Source: Gammaproteobacteria bacterium
Lineage (GTDB): Bacteria > Pseudomonadota > Gammaproteobacteria > GRL18
NCBI GenBank assembly: GCA_013139395.1
Contig: WTAX01000306.1
Location: forward strand, 1 to 17,881
Length of the DNA: 17,881 nt
Reading direction: 5' to 3'
The translations under genes were made by a program, and so were the position numbers. Below the pieces are notes generated by a model. The model saw nothing but the letters and a program-made list of their open reading frames with translations. It did no database searches and was not told the DNA's origin. This document shows, in pieces, positions 1 to 8,146 of the stretch (positions within the stretch are counted from its first letter, which is position 1; the number at the start of each line of letters is the position of its first letter).

Positions 1-37
1 TCATTTTAATCAGTAACAAATAATTAATTGAATCCTA

Positions 38-1210
38 ATGTTTAAGCAGCAACTTAAATTCGCTATTACATTTATCGGGCTGGGAGCATTGCTCGGCTGG
101 TATACTCATGCTGCCTATAAAAGCAGCAGCAATAGAAGTTCTAATGTAGAGAGTGTACCAATCGAAAAAAAAACCTTGATCACTAATACTACTCAGTCAA
201 ATCTACCAGCACTATCTAAAAGTGATTCTACTGAACAGCAATTTTCTAAACTGCTAGAAAAAAAATATTTTAATAAGGCATTATACGTCTATAAAAGTGT
301 AGAGCCTGCAGTACAATCGAGGTTATTGTTAATTATACGTTCAGAAATCAATGAATTAAATAAAGAAATAGATCCTGATGTATTGAGCTTATTAGAAATA
401 TTTTTACAGGAATACTATGATAATACACAATTATTAATCATAAAGGCCAAGGCACTCATATTAAGAAATGAAGCTGAGCAGGCATTAAGTTCATATTTAC
501 GGGCTAAAAGTTATGCAAAAAATAATGATGAGCATATTGCTATCAGTCAGCAAATTCATGACTTTTCAAAAACCACCTACAAACAATTTGTAAAGGAAAA
601 AACGTGGTTAAGAAGTATTGAATTTTTTATTCAATTAATCGAGAATGAGCCGGATTTTCCGTTTTATCATTTATGTTTAGCTGAATCTTATATAAAACAA
701 GGTGAAGATGACAAAGCCATTATACCTCTGCAGTGGATTAAGGATGATATTGTTTATGGTAATCAAGCGATAGATTTATTAGATATAATTATGCTTAATC
801 ACCTTTCAACAGGAATTGATCTTGAAAAACAAGGGGAGCAATATGTCACAACCAGTATACTATCAGACAATTATGAAATTAAGATGCTAATTGATACTGG
901 AGCATCATATTCCTCACTACCATCACTAATACTAGAACAACTAGTACAGGATCAGCAAGCTGAAAAAGTGGGGCGTAATAAAATACAAACTGCGGGAGGA
1001 TTGGTTGAAGCTGATATCTATAAAGTAAAAAAAATGACTATCGGGGACTTCTCAGTTAATGATATTATGGTCACTGAACTGGATTTAGAAACACTGGACG
1101 GTTCACAAAATGATTTTGACGGGCTGCTTGGAATGAATTTTTTGAGTCATTTTGATTTTACCATCGATCAAAAAACTCAACAGCTCTTTTTGACACCAAA
1201 ACTTAATTAA
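38..1210 (+). CDS. Membrane-anchored TPR / retropepsin-like aspartic protease
   Basis: This looks like a membrane-anchored protease of the retropepsin-like clan AA found in many proteobacteria. A hydrophobic N-terminal segment at about residues 8-22, with a Lys before it, suggests a signal anchor that places the rest in the periplasm. Residues 65-260 are mostly helical and contain TPR-like helix pairs, for example around 132-160 and 207-235. The C-terminal domain carries the catalytic DTGAS signature at 286-290 (Asp286) and the second family motif, DGLLGMNFL, at 361-369. Such enzymes usually act as homodimers, each subunit giving one Asp. The substrate is unknown. The ATG has no clear Shine-Dalgarno sequence, but it gives a sensible N-terminus. 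A lipoprotein gene follows 12 bp downstream, so the two probably share a transcript. The protease fold is well supported; the cellular role is not known to me. Confidence 0.8.
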   Translation: MFKQQLKFAITFIGLGALLGWYTHAAYKSSSNRSSNVESVPIEKKTLITNTTQSNLPALSKSDSTEQQFSKLLEKKYFNKALYVYKSVEPAVQSRLLLIIRSEINELNKEIDPDVLSLLEIFLQEYYDNTQLLIIKAKALILRNEAEQALSSYLRAKSYAKNNDEHIAISQQIHDFSKTTYKQFVKEKTWLRSIEFFIQLIENEPDFPFYHLCLAESYIKQGEDDKAIIPLQWIKDDIVYGNQAIDLLDIIMLNHLSTGIDLEKQGEQYVTTSILSDNYEIKMLIDTGASYSSLPSLILEQLVQDQQAEKVGRNKIQTAGGLVEADIYKVKKMTIGDFSVNDIMVTELDLETLDGSQNDFDGLLGMNFLSHFDFTIDQKTQQLFLTPKLN

Positions 1211-1222
1211 GGTTTGTAGTTT

Positions 1223-2089
1223 ATGAAGTTATTTTGTTTATTTTTTACACTAAGTCTCATGCTTGGTGGGTGTACTGCAATAACACCTGAAAATAAAAAT
1301 ACATATGATGAACCAATAATGAATATGGAACGGGCGCCAGAGCCTGGTTCTGATGCTTTTTATTTGAATATTGCTAAGGATCTTTATGTTGCCGGGCAAT
1401 ATAAACAGGCTCATCAGATAACTACAGGTCTTGCGGAAAAAAATAATGCAGAAGCACAGTATTTGTTAGGTTATCTCTACTATTATGGACAAGGGGTTCC
1501 TATTGATGTTAAGCAAGGGGCAAAATGGATTACTATTTCTGCTGATTCCGGTTATCGTCCTGCAATAGAAGCACTGGTACTCATCAAACATGGTTTGACG
1601 CCTGATAATAAATGCTCAACAGTTAATTCAGTCCCTCAAGAAGCGAGTGCAGTAAAAAATGATGTTGATAATGCTTCTCTGAGTGCTGAAAATGAAGAAG
1701 TATCAATTGAAACAGTTGAACTTAAAAAAGGTGAGATTTTAATTACCCCAAAAAATAATAAAATAAAAGCAGATAAACCAGAAGAAAAGATAAAAAAGAT
1801 TGAACTTATCAGATCTGATAAGTTATGGAAACGTCATACTATTCAATTAACAAAAACTGAAAGCAAACAAGCTGTATTGGATTATATAAAAGATTTTGAA
1901 ACTAAGTTTCCTGATTTAAAAGACTATATTGTCAGCTATAAGTCAAAAAGCAGTCCTTATACTTATGGTGTCGGGTTTAGTACTTTTGAAACAAAGTCTG
2001 ATGCAGATATTGCTTTAAAAAACTTACAGGCTCGACTGAATAATTCAACATTGCTTGTTAAATACCTGGAAGAATACAGCCCTTTTTGA
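1223..2089 (+). CDS. Outer-membrane-type lipoprotein with Sel1 repeat and SPOR-like C-terminus
   Basis: A 288-residue predicted lipoprotein. The N-terminus has a lysine followed by a hydrophobic stretch and the lipobox LGGC, with Cys17 as the lipidated residue. Residues about 44-70 form a TPR-like helix pair, followed by one Sel1-type repeat at about 76-112 (AEAQYLLGYLYYYGQGV and onward). Residues 130-200 are a charged, lysine- and glutamate-rich linker. The last 85 residues (from about KLWKRHTIQL) look like an SPOR-type domain, which in other proteins binds denuded peptidoglycan glycan at division sites. That assignment rests on general pattern rather than a signature motif. It lies just behind the TPR/protease gene and probably works with it in the cell envelope. 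No specific function can be given. Confidence 0.75.
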   Translation: MKLFCLFFTLSLMLGGCTAITPENKNTYDEPIMNMERAPEPGSDAFYLNIAKDLYVAGQYKQAHQITTGLAEKNNAEAQYLLGYLYYYGQGVPIDVKQGAKWITISADSGYRPAIEALVLIKHGLTPDNKCSTVNSVPQEASAVKNDVDNASLSAENEEVSIETVELKKGEILITPKNNKIKADKPEEKIKKIELIRSDKLWKRHTIQLTKTESKQAVLDYIKDFETKFPDLKDYIVSYKSKSSPYTYGVGFSTFETKSDADIALKNLQARLNNSTLLVKYLEEYSPF

Positions 2090-2104
2090 TAAAAATCATT
2101 ATTA

Positions 2105-2135
2105 TAGAATTCATTATGAGTATTGATGAATTCTA
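2105..2135. other. AT-rich hairpin after the lipoprotein gene
   Basis: Perfect 10-bp inverted arms (TAGAATTCAT and ATGAATTCTA) flank an 11-nt loop, starting 16 bp after the lipoprotein stop codon. There is no T-tract on either side, so it is not a classic Rho-independent terminator. It may protect the mRNA 3' end or slow polymerase. Confidence 0.4.
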
Positions 2136-2188
2136 CTGTGAAGCGCTCCATAAAACCAATCTTTATCCTCTGCATACAAGTAAATATT

Positions 2189-2337
2189 GTAACTATTCAG
2201 TGTGTATTCCTAAATAACGCTTGTTAAGCCCATGGTCACTTATTTTTCTAACTTTGAGAACTCGCTACGCTCAAACAATCAAAGTCAGAAAAATAAGCAA
2301 CCACAGGCTTTTTGTAAATAATACGCTTCTAAGTTAC
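2189..2337 (-). repeat. 149-bp palindromic intergenic repeat, copy A
   Basis: The reverse complement of this stretch matches 17424-17572 with, by my count, 9 differences in 149 bp. The left end is GTAACTATTCAG. The right end, CTTCTAAGTTAC, is a degenerate version of its complement. Inside lie 25-bp inverted arms at 2233-2257 and 2279-2303, with 3 mismatches, around a 21-nt loop. It has no coding capacity and no visible transposase, so it resembles a MITE-like or REP-like non-autonomous element. It sits between the convergent lipoprotein and pycB genes, where its hairpin could help end transcription from both sides. Confidence 0.8.
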
Positions 2338-2406
2338 AAAAATATAAGTCTTTGTATTTTATATGTTTTATAACTTATAGATGGTTGACCGGTACGTTCT
2401 GGGTTG

Positions 2407-2418
2407 CTGAATAGTTAC
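2407..2418 (-). repeat. Extra copy of the repeat's terminal sequence
   Basis: CTGAATAGTTAC is an exact match to the end sequence of the 149-bp repeat, lying 70 bp beyond the end of copy A. Copy B has a comparable but degenerate extra end on the same relative side, so this may be a remnant of a longer or nested element. Confidence 0.5.
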
Positions 2419-2460
2419 TAAATATTTTTCTGAACACATTTTCTATTATTCCATTTCTTA

Positions 2461-4278
2461 TTACTCAATGGTAATTAAAATCTCATCTGGATTAACCGTA
2501 TCACCTTTAGAAACATACACTTCTGTTACTTTACCTGAAATAGGTGCCTGAATCTCGGTTTCCATTTTCATTGCTTCGGTAATGATAACCGGCGTTCCTG
2601 CTTCAACGATATCTTCCTCTTTAACTAATACATCAACAATGACACCAGGCATTGATGTGGTTACATGACCGGGTTGTGAAGCCTTTGGACGCTTGCTGCT
2701 TTTTCCTGAGTGGGGAACAGTAGTCTGAGAAGATAAATCAATTTCAGATAAAATCTCAACTTGTAATTCTTCTGGTACACCATCAAGAGTCATATAAAAT
2801 GGACGGCGTTCCTGATTTGGATGTCCGGTTCCGGTAACTTTAATATGATATTCTTCTCCATGTAACGTAATTAAAAATTCTGTCGGAGCATTAGGACAAG
2901 ACGCTTCATGTTCACCAATGGGTTCCAGGTACTCAGCAACAAGAGTACCTGAAGAGCGCTGCTCTAAGAACTCTTTTCCGATATCAGGAAACATGGCATA
3001 AATAATGACATCTTCTTCAGTTTTAGCTAATGCTCCTATTTCTGATTTGAGACGGGAAAGTTCTGGCTTTAGCAGGTCGGCAGGACGACATTCAATCGTT
3101 TCTGCATTACCTATGGCAAGTTGTTTGGTTTTTTTATTGATCTTACCGGGGGCTCTGCCATATTTACCCTGTAAATAAAGTTTGACCTCATTGGTGATGG
3201 TTTTATAGCGTTCACCCGTTAAGACATTAAGTACAGCCTGAGTGCCGACAATTTGTGATGTCGGAGTGACCAGAGGAGGATAACCCAAATCACAGCGAAC
3301 CCTTGGTATTTCCTCAAGTACATCTTGCATGCGAGTGAGTTCACCTTGCTCTTTGAGCTGGTTTGATAAATTAGAAATCATGCCGCCGGGTACTTGATTG
3401 ACTTGTACCCGAGTATCCAGGCCGGTAAATTCACTTTCAAATTGATGATATTTCTTGCGTACCTGATAGAAATAAGCACCGATATCCTGCAGTTCTTTTA
3501 GATTTAATTTTGTATCATAAGGTGTATTTATAAGAGCAGCGACCATACTTTCTGTTGTTGGATGGCTTGTGCCTTCAGCAAATGAAGAAATAGCGGTATC
3601 AATACCACTACATCCAGCCTCAAGAGCCTTTAACTGACACATTGATGCCAATCCAGCGGTGGCATGTGAATGCAGATGTACCGGAACATCAAGGGCGTCG
3701 ACTAAAGCCTTTACTAACTCGGATGTAATATAAGGTGTCAGTAAACCGGCCATATCTTTAATAACAATCGAATCACAACCCATTTGCTGCATCTGTTTTG
3801 CCATTTTGACGAAAAGCTTATTATTGTGAACGGGGCTGGTGGTATAAGAAATAGCACCCTGAGCATGTTTGTTATTTTCCTTGACCGCTTTAATAGATGA
3901 CTGCAGGTTACGAGTATCATTCATGGCATCAAATATGCGAAATACATCAATACCATTTTGTGCAGATAATTTGACAAATTCTTTAACTACATCATCGGAA
4001 TAATGACGATAGCCCAGAAGATTTTGTCCTCGGAGCAGCATTTGTAATGGGGTGTTTGGCAGTGCTGTTTTGAGTTGCTGCAAACGCTCCCATGGATCTT
4101 CTTTAAGAAAGCGAATACAGGAGTCAAACGTGGCACCACCCCAGACTTCAAGAGACCAGAAACCGATGTCATCAAGTTTTTTACAAATGGGCAGCATATC
4201 ATCTGTACGCATACGAGTGGCTATAAGTGATTGATGACCATCTCTTAATACTGTTTCAGTGACTCGAATTTTAGCCAT
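2461..4278 (-). CDS. pycB: Pyruvate carboxylase subunit B (biotin-bearing carboxyltransferase, OadA family)
   Basis: Transfers CO2 from carboxybiotin to pyruvate to make oxaloacetate, with the ATP-dependent partner encoded just upstream. The 605 residues start with a carboxyltransferase TIM barrel: LRDGHQS at 11-17 (metal ligand Asp13), the carboxylated-lysine site IVIKDMAGLL (Lys174) and metal-binding HSHATAG (His203, His205). The conserved PYC/OADA helical domain follows. After a Ser/Pro/Lys-rich linker comes a C-terminal biotinyl domain with the EAMKMET motif (biotinylated Lys571). The ATG has AGGA 7-9 nt upstream. The same domain order occurs in the alpha subunit of Na+-pumping oxaloacetate decarboxylase (oadA), and databases often use that name. 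No oadB or oadG lies beside it and a biotin carboxylase does, so the two-subunit pyruvate carboxylase reading is favoured. Confidence 0.88.
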   Translation of the reverse strand: MAKIRVTETVLRDGHQSLIATRMRTDDMLPICKKLDDIGFWSLEVWGGATFDSCIRFLKEDPWERLQQLKTALPNTPLQMLLRGQNLLGYRHYSDDVVKEFVKLSAQNGIDVFRIFDAMNDTRNLQSSIKAVKENNKHAQGAISYTTSPVHNNKLFVKMAKQMQQMGCDSIVIKDMAGLLTPYITSELVKALVDALDVPVHLHSHATAGLASMCQLKALEAGCSGIDTAISSFAEGTSHPTTESMVAALINTPYDTKLNLKELQDIGAYFYQVRKKYHQFESEFTGLDTRVQVNQVPGGMISNLSNQLKEQGELTRMQDVLEEIPRVRCDLGYPPLVTPTSQIVGTQAVLNVLTGERYKTITNEVKLYLQGKYGRAPGKINKKTKQLAIGNAETIECRPADLLKPELSRLKSEIGALAKTEEDVIIYAMFPDIGKEFLEQRSSGTLVAEYLEPIGEHEASCPNAPTEFLITLHGEEYHIKVTGTGHPNQERRPFYMTLDGVPEELQVEILSEIDLSSQTTVPHSGKSSKRPKASQPGHVTTSMPGVIVDVLVKEEDIVEAGTPVIITEAMKMETEIQAPISGKVTEVYVSKGDTVNPDEILITIE

Positions 4279-4320
4279 TGTTCTATCCTATGAAAAATAT
4301 AAAGCGATAAAAATAGATTG

Positions 4321-5739
4321 TTACATTCCCTGATGAGCAGCAATTGCTGCAGCAAAAGCCAAAGCTAAATGCTGTTGAGAGCACTTAACTGAATAATTAA
4401 TTAATTCCGGGTGTTCTTCAACAAAGCTGGTATTGAATGAGCCGGAAACAAAGTCATCAGAATTTAATATGGCATTTTGATAAGGAATAGTGGTTTTTAC
4501 TCCATAAACGCTCATATCTTTTAACGCTCTTTTTGAACGTTGAATCACTTCATCCCACTGTAACGCCCAGACAATCAGCTTGGCACACATAGAATCGTAA
4601 TAGGGCGGGATAACATAGCCGGTATAAATAGCTGCATCAGTTCTGACACCAGGACCGCCGGGTGCTAAATAGCGTGTGATCCGTCCATAACTGGGTAAAA
4701 AATCATTTTTAGGATCTTCAGCATTAATACGAAACTCCATGGCATAACCACGGATTTGAATTTGATCCTGTGTAAAACGCAATTTAAGACCGCTGGCAAT
4801 GCGAAACTGCTCCTGAACAATATCAATACCGGTAATTTGTTCAGTAATGGTGTGTTCTACCTGTAGACGGGTATTGACTTCCATAAAATAAAACTGATCG
4901 TTTTCATCCATCAGAAATTCAACTGTACCGGCATTAGTATAGCCAGCGGCTTTAGCCGCTTTGACAGCTAACTCACCAATAAAATTTCGTTGTGACTCAT
5001 TTAATTGAGGTGACGGTGCAATTTCAATCAGCTTTTGATGACGGCGTTGTATTGAGCAATCACGTTCATACAAATGAATGACATTGCCTTGTTCATCTGC
5101 AAGGATCTGAACTTCAATATGCCTGGGGTTAACAACACATTTTTCCATAAAAACATCAGCGGAACCAAATGCTTTGGTCACCTCAGAAATTACACGAGGA
5201 TAATAATTGATAAGTTCAGTTTTGTTGCTGCATAAACGAATACCCCGTCCACCACCGCCAGAAGTGGCTTTTAGCATGACTGGATAGCCAATCTTGGCCG
5301 CAACGCTTATTGCTTCATTAATATCCTTAAGATTGCCCTTACTGCCGGGAGTTACTGGTATTCCGGCTTTTATCATGGTGTCTCGAGCGTGTGTCTTATT
5401 ACCTAATTGACTGATCACTTCAGAAGTGGGACCAATAAATTTGATATTGCGCCGCTCACAAATTTGTGCAAAAAGGGGATTTTCGGATAAAAAGCCATAA
5501 CCTGGGTGAATGGCATCACATCCTGAGGCGAGAGCAATATTAACCAGACGATGGGCATTGAGGTAACCACTTACGGGCTCAGGACCAAGACAATAAGCTT
5601 CATCTGCTTTTTTGACATGAAGTGCATTATGGTCAGCATCGGCATAAACCGCCACAGATGTAATGTTCATTTCAGTACAAGCTCGTACCAGACGCACGGC
5701 AATTTCACCACGATTAGCAATGAGGATCTTCTTAATCAC
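4321..5739 (-). CDS. pycA: Pyruvate carboxylase subunit A (biotin carboxylase, AccC-like)
   Basis: ATP-dependent carboxylation of the biotin carried by PycB. The 472 residues cover the full biotin carboxylase: N-terminal domain (IANRGEIAVR, 7-16), ATP-grasp with Lys115 and Lys157 and the glycine-rich loop GGGGRG (161-166), then HIEVQILAD, the ERDCSIQRRHQK segment and the EVNTRLQVEH active-site motif, and the C-terminal domain (EFRINAEDP, PPYYDSM). The protein is very close to AccC, but pairing with pycB 42 bp downstream, rather than with accB, points to pyruvate carboxylase. The start is GTG: the minus strand reads AAGGGA, 7 nt, GTG, an excellent ribosome site, and the reading frame begins at the usual family position. 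The C-terminus ends in an Ala-rich tail of about 15 residues past the AccC-like core. Confidence 0.88.
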   Translation of the reverse strand: MIKKILIANRGEIAVRLVRACTEMNITSVAVYADADHNALHVKKADEAYCLGPEPVSGYLNAHRLVNIALASGCDAIHPGYGFLSENPLFAQICERRNIKFIGPTSEVISQLGNKTHARDTMIKAGIPVTPGSKGNLKDINEAISVAAKIGYPVMLKATSGGGGRGIRLCSNKTELINYYPRVISEVTKAFGSADVFMEKCVVNPRHIEVQILADEQGNVIHLYERDCSIQRRHQKLIEIAPSPQLNESQRNFIGELAVKAAKAAGYTNAGTVEFLMDENDQFYFMEVNTRLQVEHTITEQITGIDIVQEQFRIASGLKLRFTQDQIQIRGYAMEFRINAEDPKNDFLPSYGRITRYLAPGGPGVRTDAAIYTGYVIPPYYDSMCAKLIVWALQWDEVIQRSKRALKDMSVYGVKTTIPYQNAILNSDDFVSGSFNTSFVEEHPELINYSVKCSQQHLALAFAAAIAAHQGM

Positions 5740-5845
5740 AAATAATTCCCTTATTAATCAATATTGAAAATATTCTGCTTAGCTTTTTGTCTTTCTATAT
5801 CGACTCTGGTTAGTAGAAGTCTATGAAATACAAAGTTGAATATAG

Positions 5846-5873
5846 AATATGGCTGATTAACGGGCTTTGTCAA
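5846..5873 (-). promoter_or_regulatory. Candidate sigma70 promoter for pycA-pycB
   Basis: The minus strand has a perfect -35 TTGACA (5873-5868) followed, at 16 bp, by CATATT (5851-5846), a 4/6 match to the -10 consensus. An 18-bp alternative gives TATTCT. Transcription would start near 5838, about 100 nt before the pycA GTG. The -35 box is convincing; the -10 box is only fair. Confidence 0.5.
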
Positions 5874-5935
5874 TGGTATATTGAAGTGATTTATGTAAAG
5901 TGATAAATAATAGACAAATTTAATCCTTAAAGCTT

Positions 5936-5964
5936 TTGACAATAGTATTCAAAAACAATAAAAT
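5936..5964 (+). promoter_or_regulatory. Sigma70-type promoter for yceD-rpmF
   Basis: TTGACA (5936-5941), a 17-bp spacer and TAAAAT (5959-5964): a consensus -35, ideal spacing and a 5/6 -10. The start site would fall near 5971, giving a leader of about 40 nt to the yceD ATG at 6011. It is the best-looking promoter in the window and suits a ribosomal-protein operon. Confidence 0.75.
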
Positions 5965-6010
5965 GGTGGATTAATTCTGATGATGTAGTTGTATACAGTT
6001 ATAAACAAAT

Positions 6011-6607
6011 ATGATTGAACGTATCCCGCAAAGAATCGATCATTTTAGATACACCGATCAGGGTGTTATTCTAGATGGTGTGCTGGCACAAAAAGAGTCG
6101 GCTAAAGACTTATTGAGATTCAAAGAAGCAATTCTTGAAAATTCCAGTGATATTATATACCACCTGGAATTTGATGTTGACTTTTTAGGAAATCGACATG
6201 TGACCGGGAAGGTGAGTACTCAGGTTATTTTGCAATGTCAGCGTTGTATGAATAATTTTGAACTTGAACTTAATTGCGATGTATCAACTGCTTTTGTTCA
6301 AAATGAAACCGAACAAAAATTAGCTGAAGACTCGGATTACGATATCTTCTGGTTAGCTAAAAGAGAATACTTAGATCCCAGAGTATTAATTGAAGATGAG
6401 TTATTGCTGGCTCTGCCGCAAATAGCAATGCATGCGCTATCAGAAGTGGGCAAAAGTTGTAAAGCCGAAGTGGTGTTTTTAGAAGCTGATTCGGAGCAAG
6501 ACAATTATTTAAAAAAAGATAATAGGCTTGATGAAGATAATAGCAGCTCAGAGCAGGTGGATGATAATCCTTTTGCTATACTGAAGCAGTTAAAAAGTAA
6601 GAAATAG
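6011..6607 (+). CDS. yceD: YceD / DUF177 family protein, 23S rRNA accumulation factor
   Basis: A member of the DUF177 family, encoded next to rpmF in most bacteria and linked in E. coli and plants to accumulation of 23S rRNA. The diagnostic CxxC with its context, VILQCQRCMNNFE, is at 71-83 (Cys76, Cys79). A third Cys, at 150, lies in GKSCKAE. The family's C-terminal NPFAILKQLK motif closes the protein at about 186-195. The stretch 158-184 is an acidic, Asp/Ser-rich low-complexity linker, which adds to the 198-residue length. The ATG at 6011 lacks an obvious Shine-Dalgarno sequence, but upstream sequence offers no better start. It lies 76 bp before rpmF and behind a strong promoter. Confidence 0.88.
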   Translation: MIERIPQRIDHFRYTDQGVILDGVLAQKESAKDLLRFKEAILENSSDIIYHLEFDVDFLGNRHVTGKVSTQVILQCQRCMNNFELELNCDVSTAFVQNETEQKLAEDSDYDIFWLAKREYLDPRVLIEDELLLALPQIAMHALSEVGKSCKAEVVFLEADSEQDNYLKKDNRLDEDNSSSEQVDDNPFAILKQLKSKK

Positions 6608-6683
6608 AAGTAAGAAGTAAAGTAAAAATTTAATAATATTTTGTAATTTTAAGTACCTGTTTACAGGTTCAGAAGGAAATCAA

Positions 6684-6854
6684 ATGGCAGTTCAAAAAAA
6701 TAAATGTACCCCCGCTCGTCGTGGTTCACGTCGTTCACATGATTCTTTAACAGCAGCAACATTATCAATTGACCCAACTAGTGGTGAAACACATCGTCGT
6801 CATCACATCACAGCTGATGGCTACTATAAAGGTCGTAAGGTTTTAGGAAAATAA
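6684..6854 (+). CDS. rpmF: 50S ribosomal protein L32
   Basis: A 56-residue protein starting [20 protein letters not shown] and ending in [17 protein letters not shown], a close match to bacterial L32 along its whole length. It is a small, basic large-subunit protein near the peptidyl transferase region and exit tunnel. A good ribosome site (AGAAGGAAA) precedes the ATG. It has Cys8 but no CxxC zinc pair, so it is the zinc-free form. It follows yceD, probably on the same transcript, and is followed by two hairpins before plsX. Confidence 0.97.
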   Translation: MAVQKNKCTPARRGSRRSHDSLTAATLSIDPTSGETHRRHHITADGYYKGRKVLGK

Positions 6855-6894
6855 TCCAGCCTGCTTACTTTAAAATAAGTTTAATTCACTTTTT

Positions 6895-6924
6895 ATCAAA
6901 CTGATTTAGCTAAATCAGTTTGAT
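6895..6924. promoter_or_regulatory. 30-bp perfect palindrome between rpmF and plsX
   Basis: ATCAAACTGATTTAG followed directly by its exact reverse complement. It begins 41 bp after the rpmF stop codon. No T-tract follows in the plus direction, so a Rho-independent terminator is unlikely. It could be an operator for a dimeric regulator or an mRNA hairpin. A weak promoter-like pair (TTGATA at 6920, CAAAAT at 6943, 17-bp spacer) overlaps its right edge. Confidence 0.5.
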
Positions 6925-6964
6925 ATTAATCAGACTTTACTACAAAATAATTATTAAAAATTTT

Positions 6965-6999
6965 ACAAAGCCTCAGAATTTTCTAGAGGCTTTGTTTTT
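6965..6999 (+). terminator. Rho-independent terminator before plsX
   Basis: A 10-bp perfect stem (ACAAAGCCTC with GAGGCTTTGT) around an 11-nt loop, followed at once by a run of T (the last stem T plus TTTT, ending at 6999). The shape is typical of an intrinsic terminator for the yceD-rpmF transcript. Its end is only 14 bp from the plsX ATG, so plsX transcripts must read through it or start in a very short gap. Confidence 0.8.
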
Positions 7000-7013
7000 G
7001 GTACTTCAAAAAT

Positions 7014-8060
7014 ATGATAAATGACTTGCATAACAGCACGTTAGCAATTGATGCCATGGGGGGTGATATTGGTTTGGATGTCACTGTGCCGGCAGCAGTT
7101 GACACTCTAAAAGACTATGCTCATCTTAAAATTATTCTCGTGGGCGATCAAAGTGCTATTGAACAGAGGCTTGAAAACTGTCCCGCTTCCATAAGGCAGC
7201 AAATTGTTATTCAACATGCATCACAAGTGGTTGGTATGGATGAGAAGCCGGCATCAGCATTACGTGGTAAAAAAGACTCATCCATGCGTGTTGCTATTAA
7301 TCTGGTGAAATCCGGTGCTGCGGATGCCTGCGTCAGTGCTGGCAATACCGGTGCATTAATGGCGACGGGGCGATTTGTTTTAAAAACCCTGCCTGGAATA
7401 GATCGACCTGCAATATGCTCTGCTATACCCACACAAACCGGGCATACCCACATGTTGGATTTGGGTGCAAATATCGACCTGTCTGCCCAGCACCTATTTG
7501 AATTTGCGGTGATGGGTTCTGTGCTGACTAGTGCTATTGATAGTATTGAAAAACCAACTATTGGTCTGCTCAATATTGGCGAAGAAGAAATGAAAGGTAA
7601 TGAGCAGGTACAGCAAGCTGCTCAATTAATTGCTAATAGTAATCTTAATTATCATGGTTTTATAGAGGGTGATGACATCTATAAAGGTGTGGTTGATGTG
7701 GTGGTTGCTGATGGTTTTGTGGGCAATATATCTCTAAAGACATCGGAAGGTGTTGCTAAAATGATCATTTTTTATATTAAACGTGAGTTTAATAGAAATT
7801 GGCTGACAAAGTTAGCGGGTCTGGTAGCAATGCCCGTTTTAAATGCCTTTAAGAGCAAAATTGACCCAAGAAAATATAATGGGGCAAGTTTAGTGGGGCT
7901 AAAAGGGATTGTTGTTAAAAGCCATGGTGGTGCGGATGTTTTCTCTTTTAGTAATGCAATTAAAGTTGCTATGCTTGAAGTTGAGAATAAAGTCCCGCAA
8001 AAAATCAGTAAGGTATTAGAAGAGACTTTAGTTGATAATAATGAACCTGATCTAAACTAA
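7014..8060 (+). CDS. plsX: Phosphate acyltransferase PlsX
   Basis: Converts acyl-ACP and phosphate to acyl-phosphate, the donor for PlsY in the first acylation of glycerol-3-phosphate. It is a peripheral membrane enzyme. The 348 residues match the family end to end: [10 protein letters not shown] at 11-20, [14 protein letters not shown] at 106-119, then [18 protein letters not shown] and [16 protein letters not shown]. The ATG at 7014 sits at the normal place before the AIDAMGGD motif but lacks a recognisable Shine-Dalgarno sequence, and a terminator ends just upstream. fabH follows 86 bp downstream. Function is firm; the start and its expression are the uncertain parts. Confidence 0.95.
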   Translation: MINDLHNSTLAIDAMGGDIGLDVTVPAAVDTLKDYAHLKIILVGDQSAIEQRLENCPASIRQQIVIQHASQVVGMDEKPASALRGKKDSSMRVAINLVKSGAADACVSAGNTGALMATGRFVLKTLPGIDRPAICSAIPTQTGHTHMLDLGANIDLSAQHLFEFAVMGSVLTSAIDSIEKPTIGLLNIGEEEMKGNEQVQQAAQLIANSNLNYHGFIEGDDIYKGVVDVVVADGFVGNISLKTSEGVAKMIIFYIKREFNRNWLTKLAGLVAMPVLNAFKSKIDPRKYNGASLVGLKGIVVKSHGGADVFSFSNAIKVAMLEVENKVPQKISKVLEETLVDNNEPDLN

Positions 8061-8102
8061 TTCGCTTAAATATTGCTAAAATGAGAAGAATAGATTGTTG
8101 TG

Positions 8103-8111
8103 TGCTACAAT
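8103..8111 (+). promoter_or_regulatory. Candidate extended -10 promoter for fabH
   Basis: TGCTACAAT fits the extended -10 form TGnTAtAAT, 35 bp before the fabH ATG in the plsX-fabH gap. No convincing -35 box is visible at the right distance, which extended -10 promoters can tolerate. Confidence 0.3.
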
Positions 8112-8146
8112 TTTAATGTTTCTTTCACTAGGATAAATTTATATAG

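Noticed and set aside
38..1210. Retroelement or retrovirus-derived gene, because of the retropepsin motif
   Set aside because: No reverse transcriptase or integrase is nearby, and bacteria have cellular proteases of this clan with N-terminal anchors and TPR-like regions.
2189..2418. CRISPR array or phage att sites suggested by repeated short sequences
   Set aside because: There is no regular repeat-spacer pattern and no cas or integrase gene. The repeats are ends of a palindromic element.
2461..5739. Na+-pumping oxaloacetate decarboxylase operon
   Set aside because: The membrane subunits OadB and OadG are absent and an ATP-grasp biotin carboxylase is adjacent, so a two-subunit pyruvate carboxylase fits better.
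5754..5942. 62-codon minus-strand ORF in the pycA-yceD gap
   Set aside because: Its composition follows the AT-rich DNA, no family resemblance is visible, and it overlaps the best promoter region. It is probably chance.
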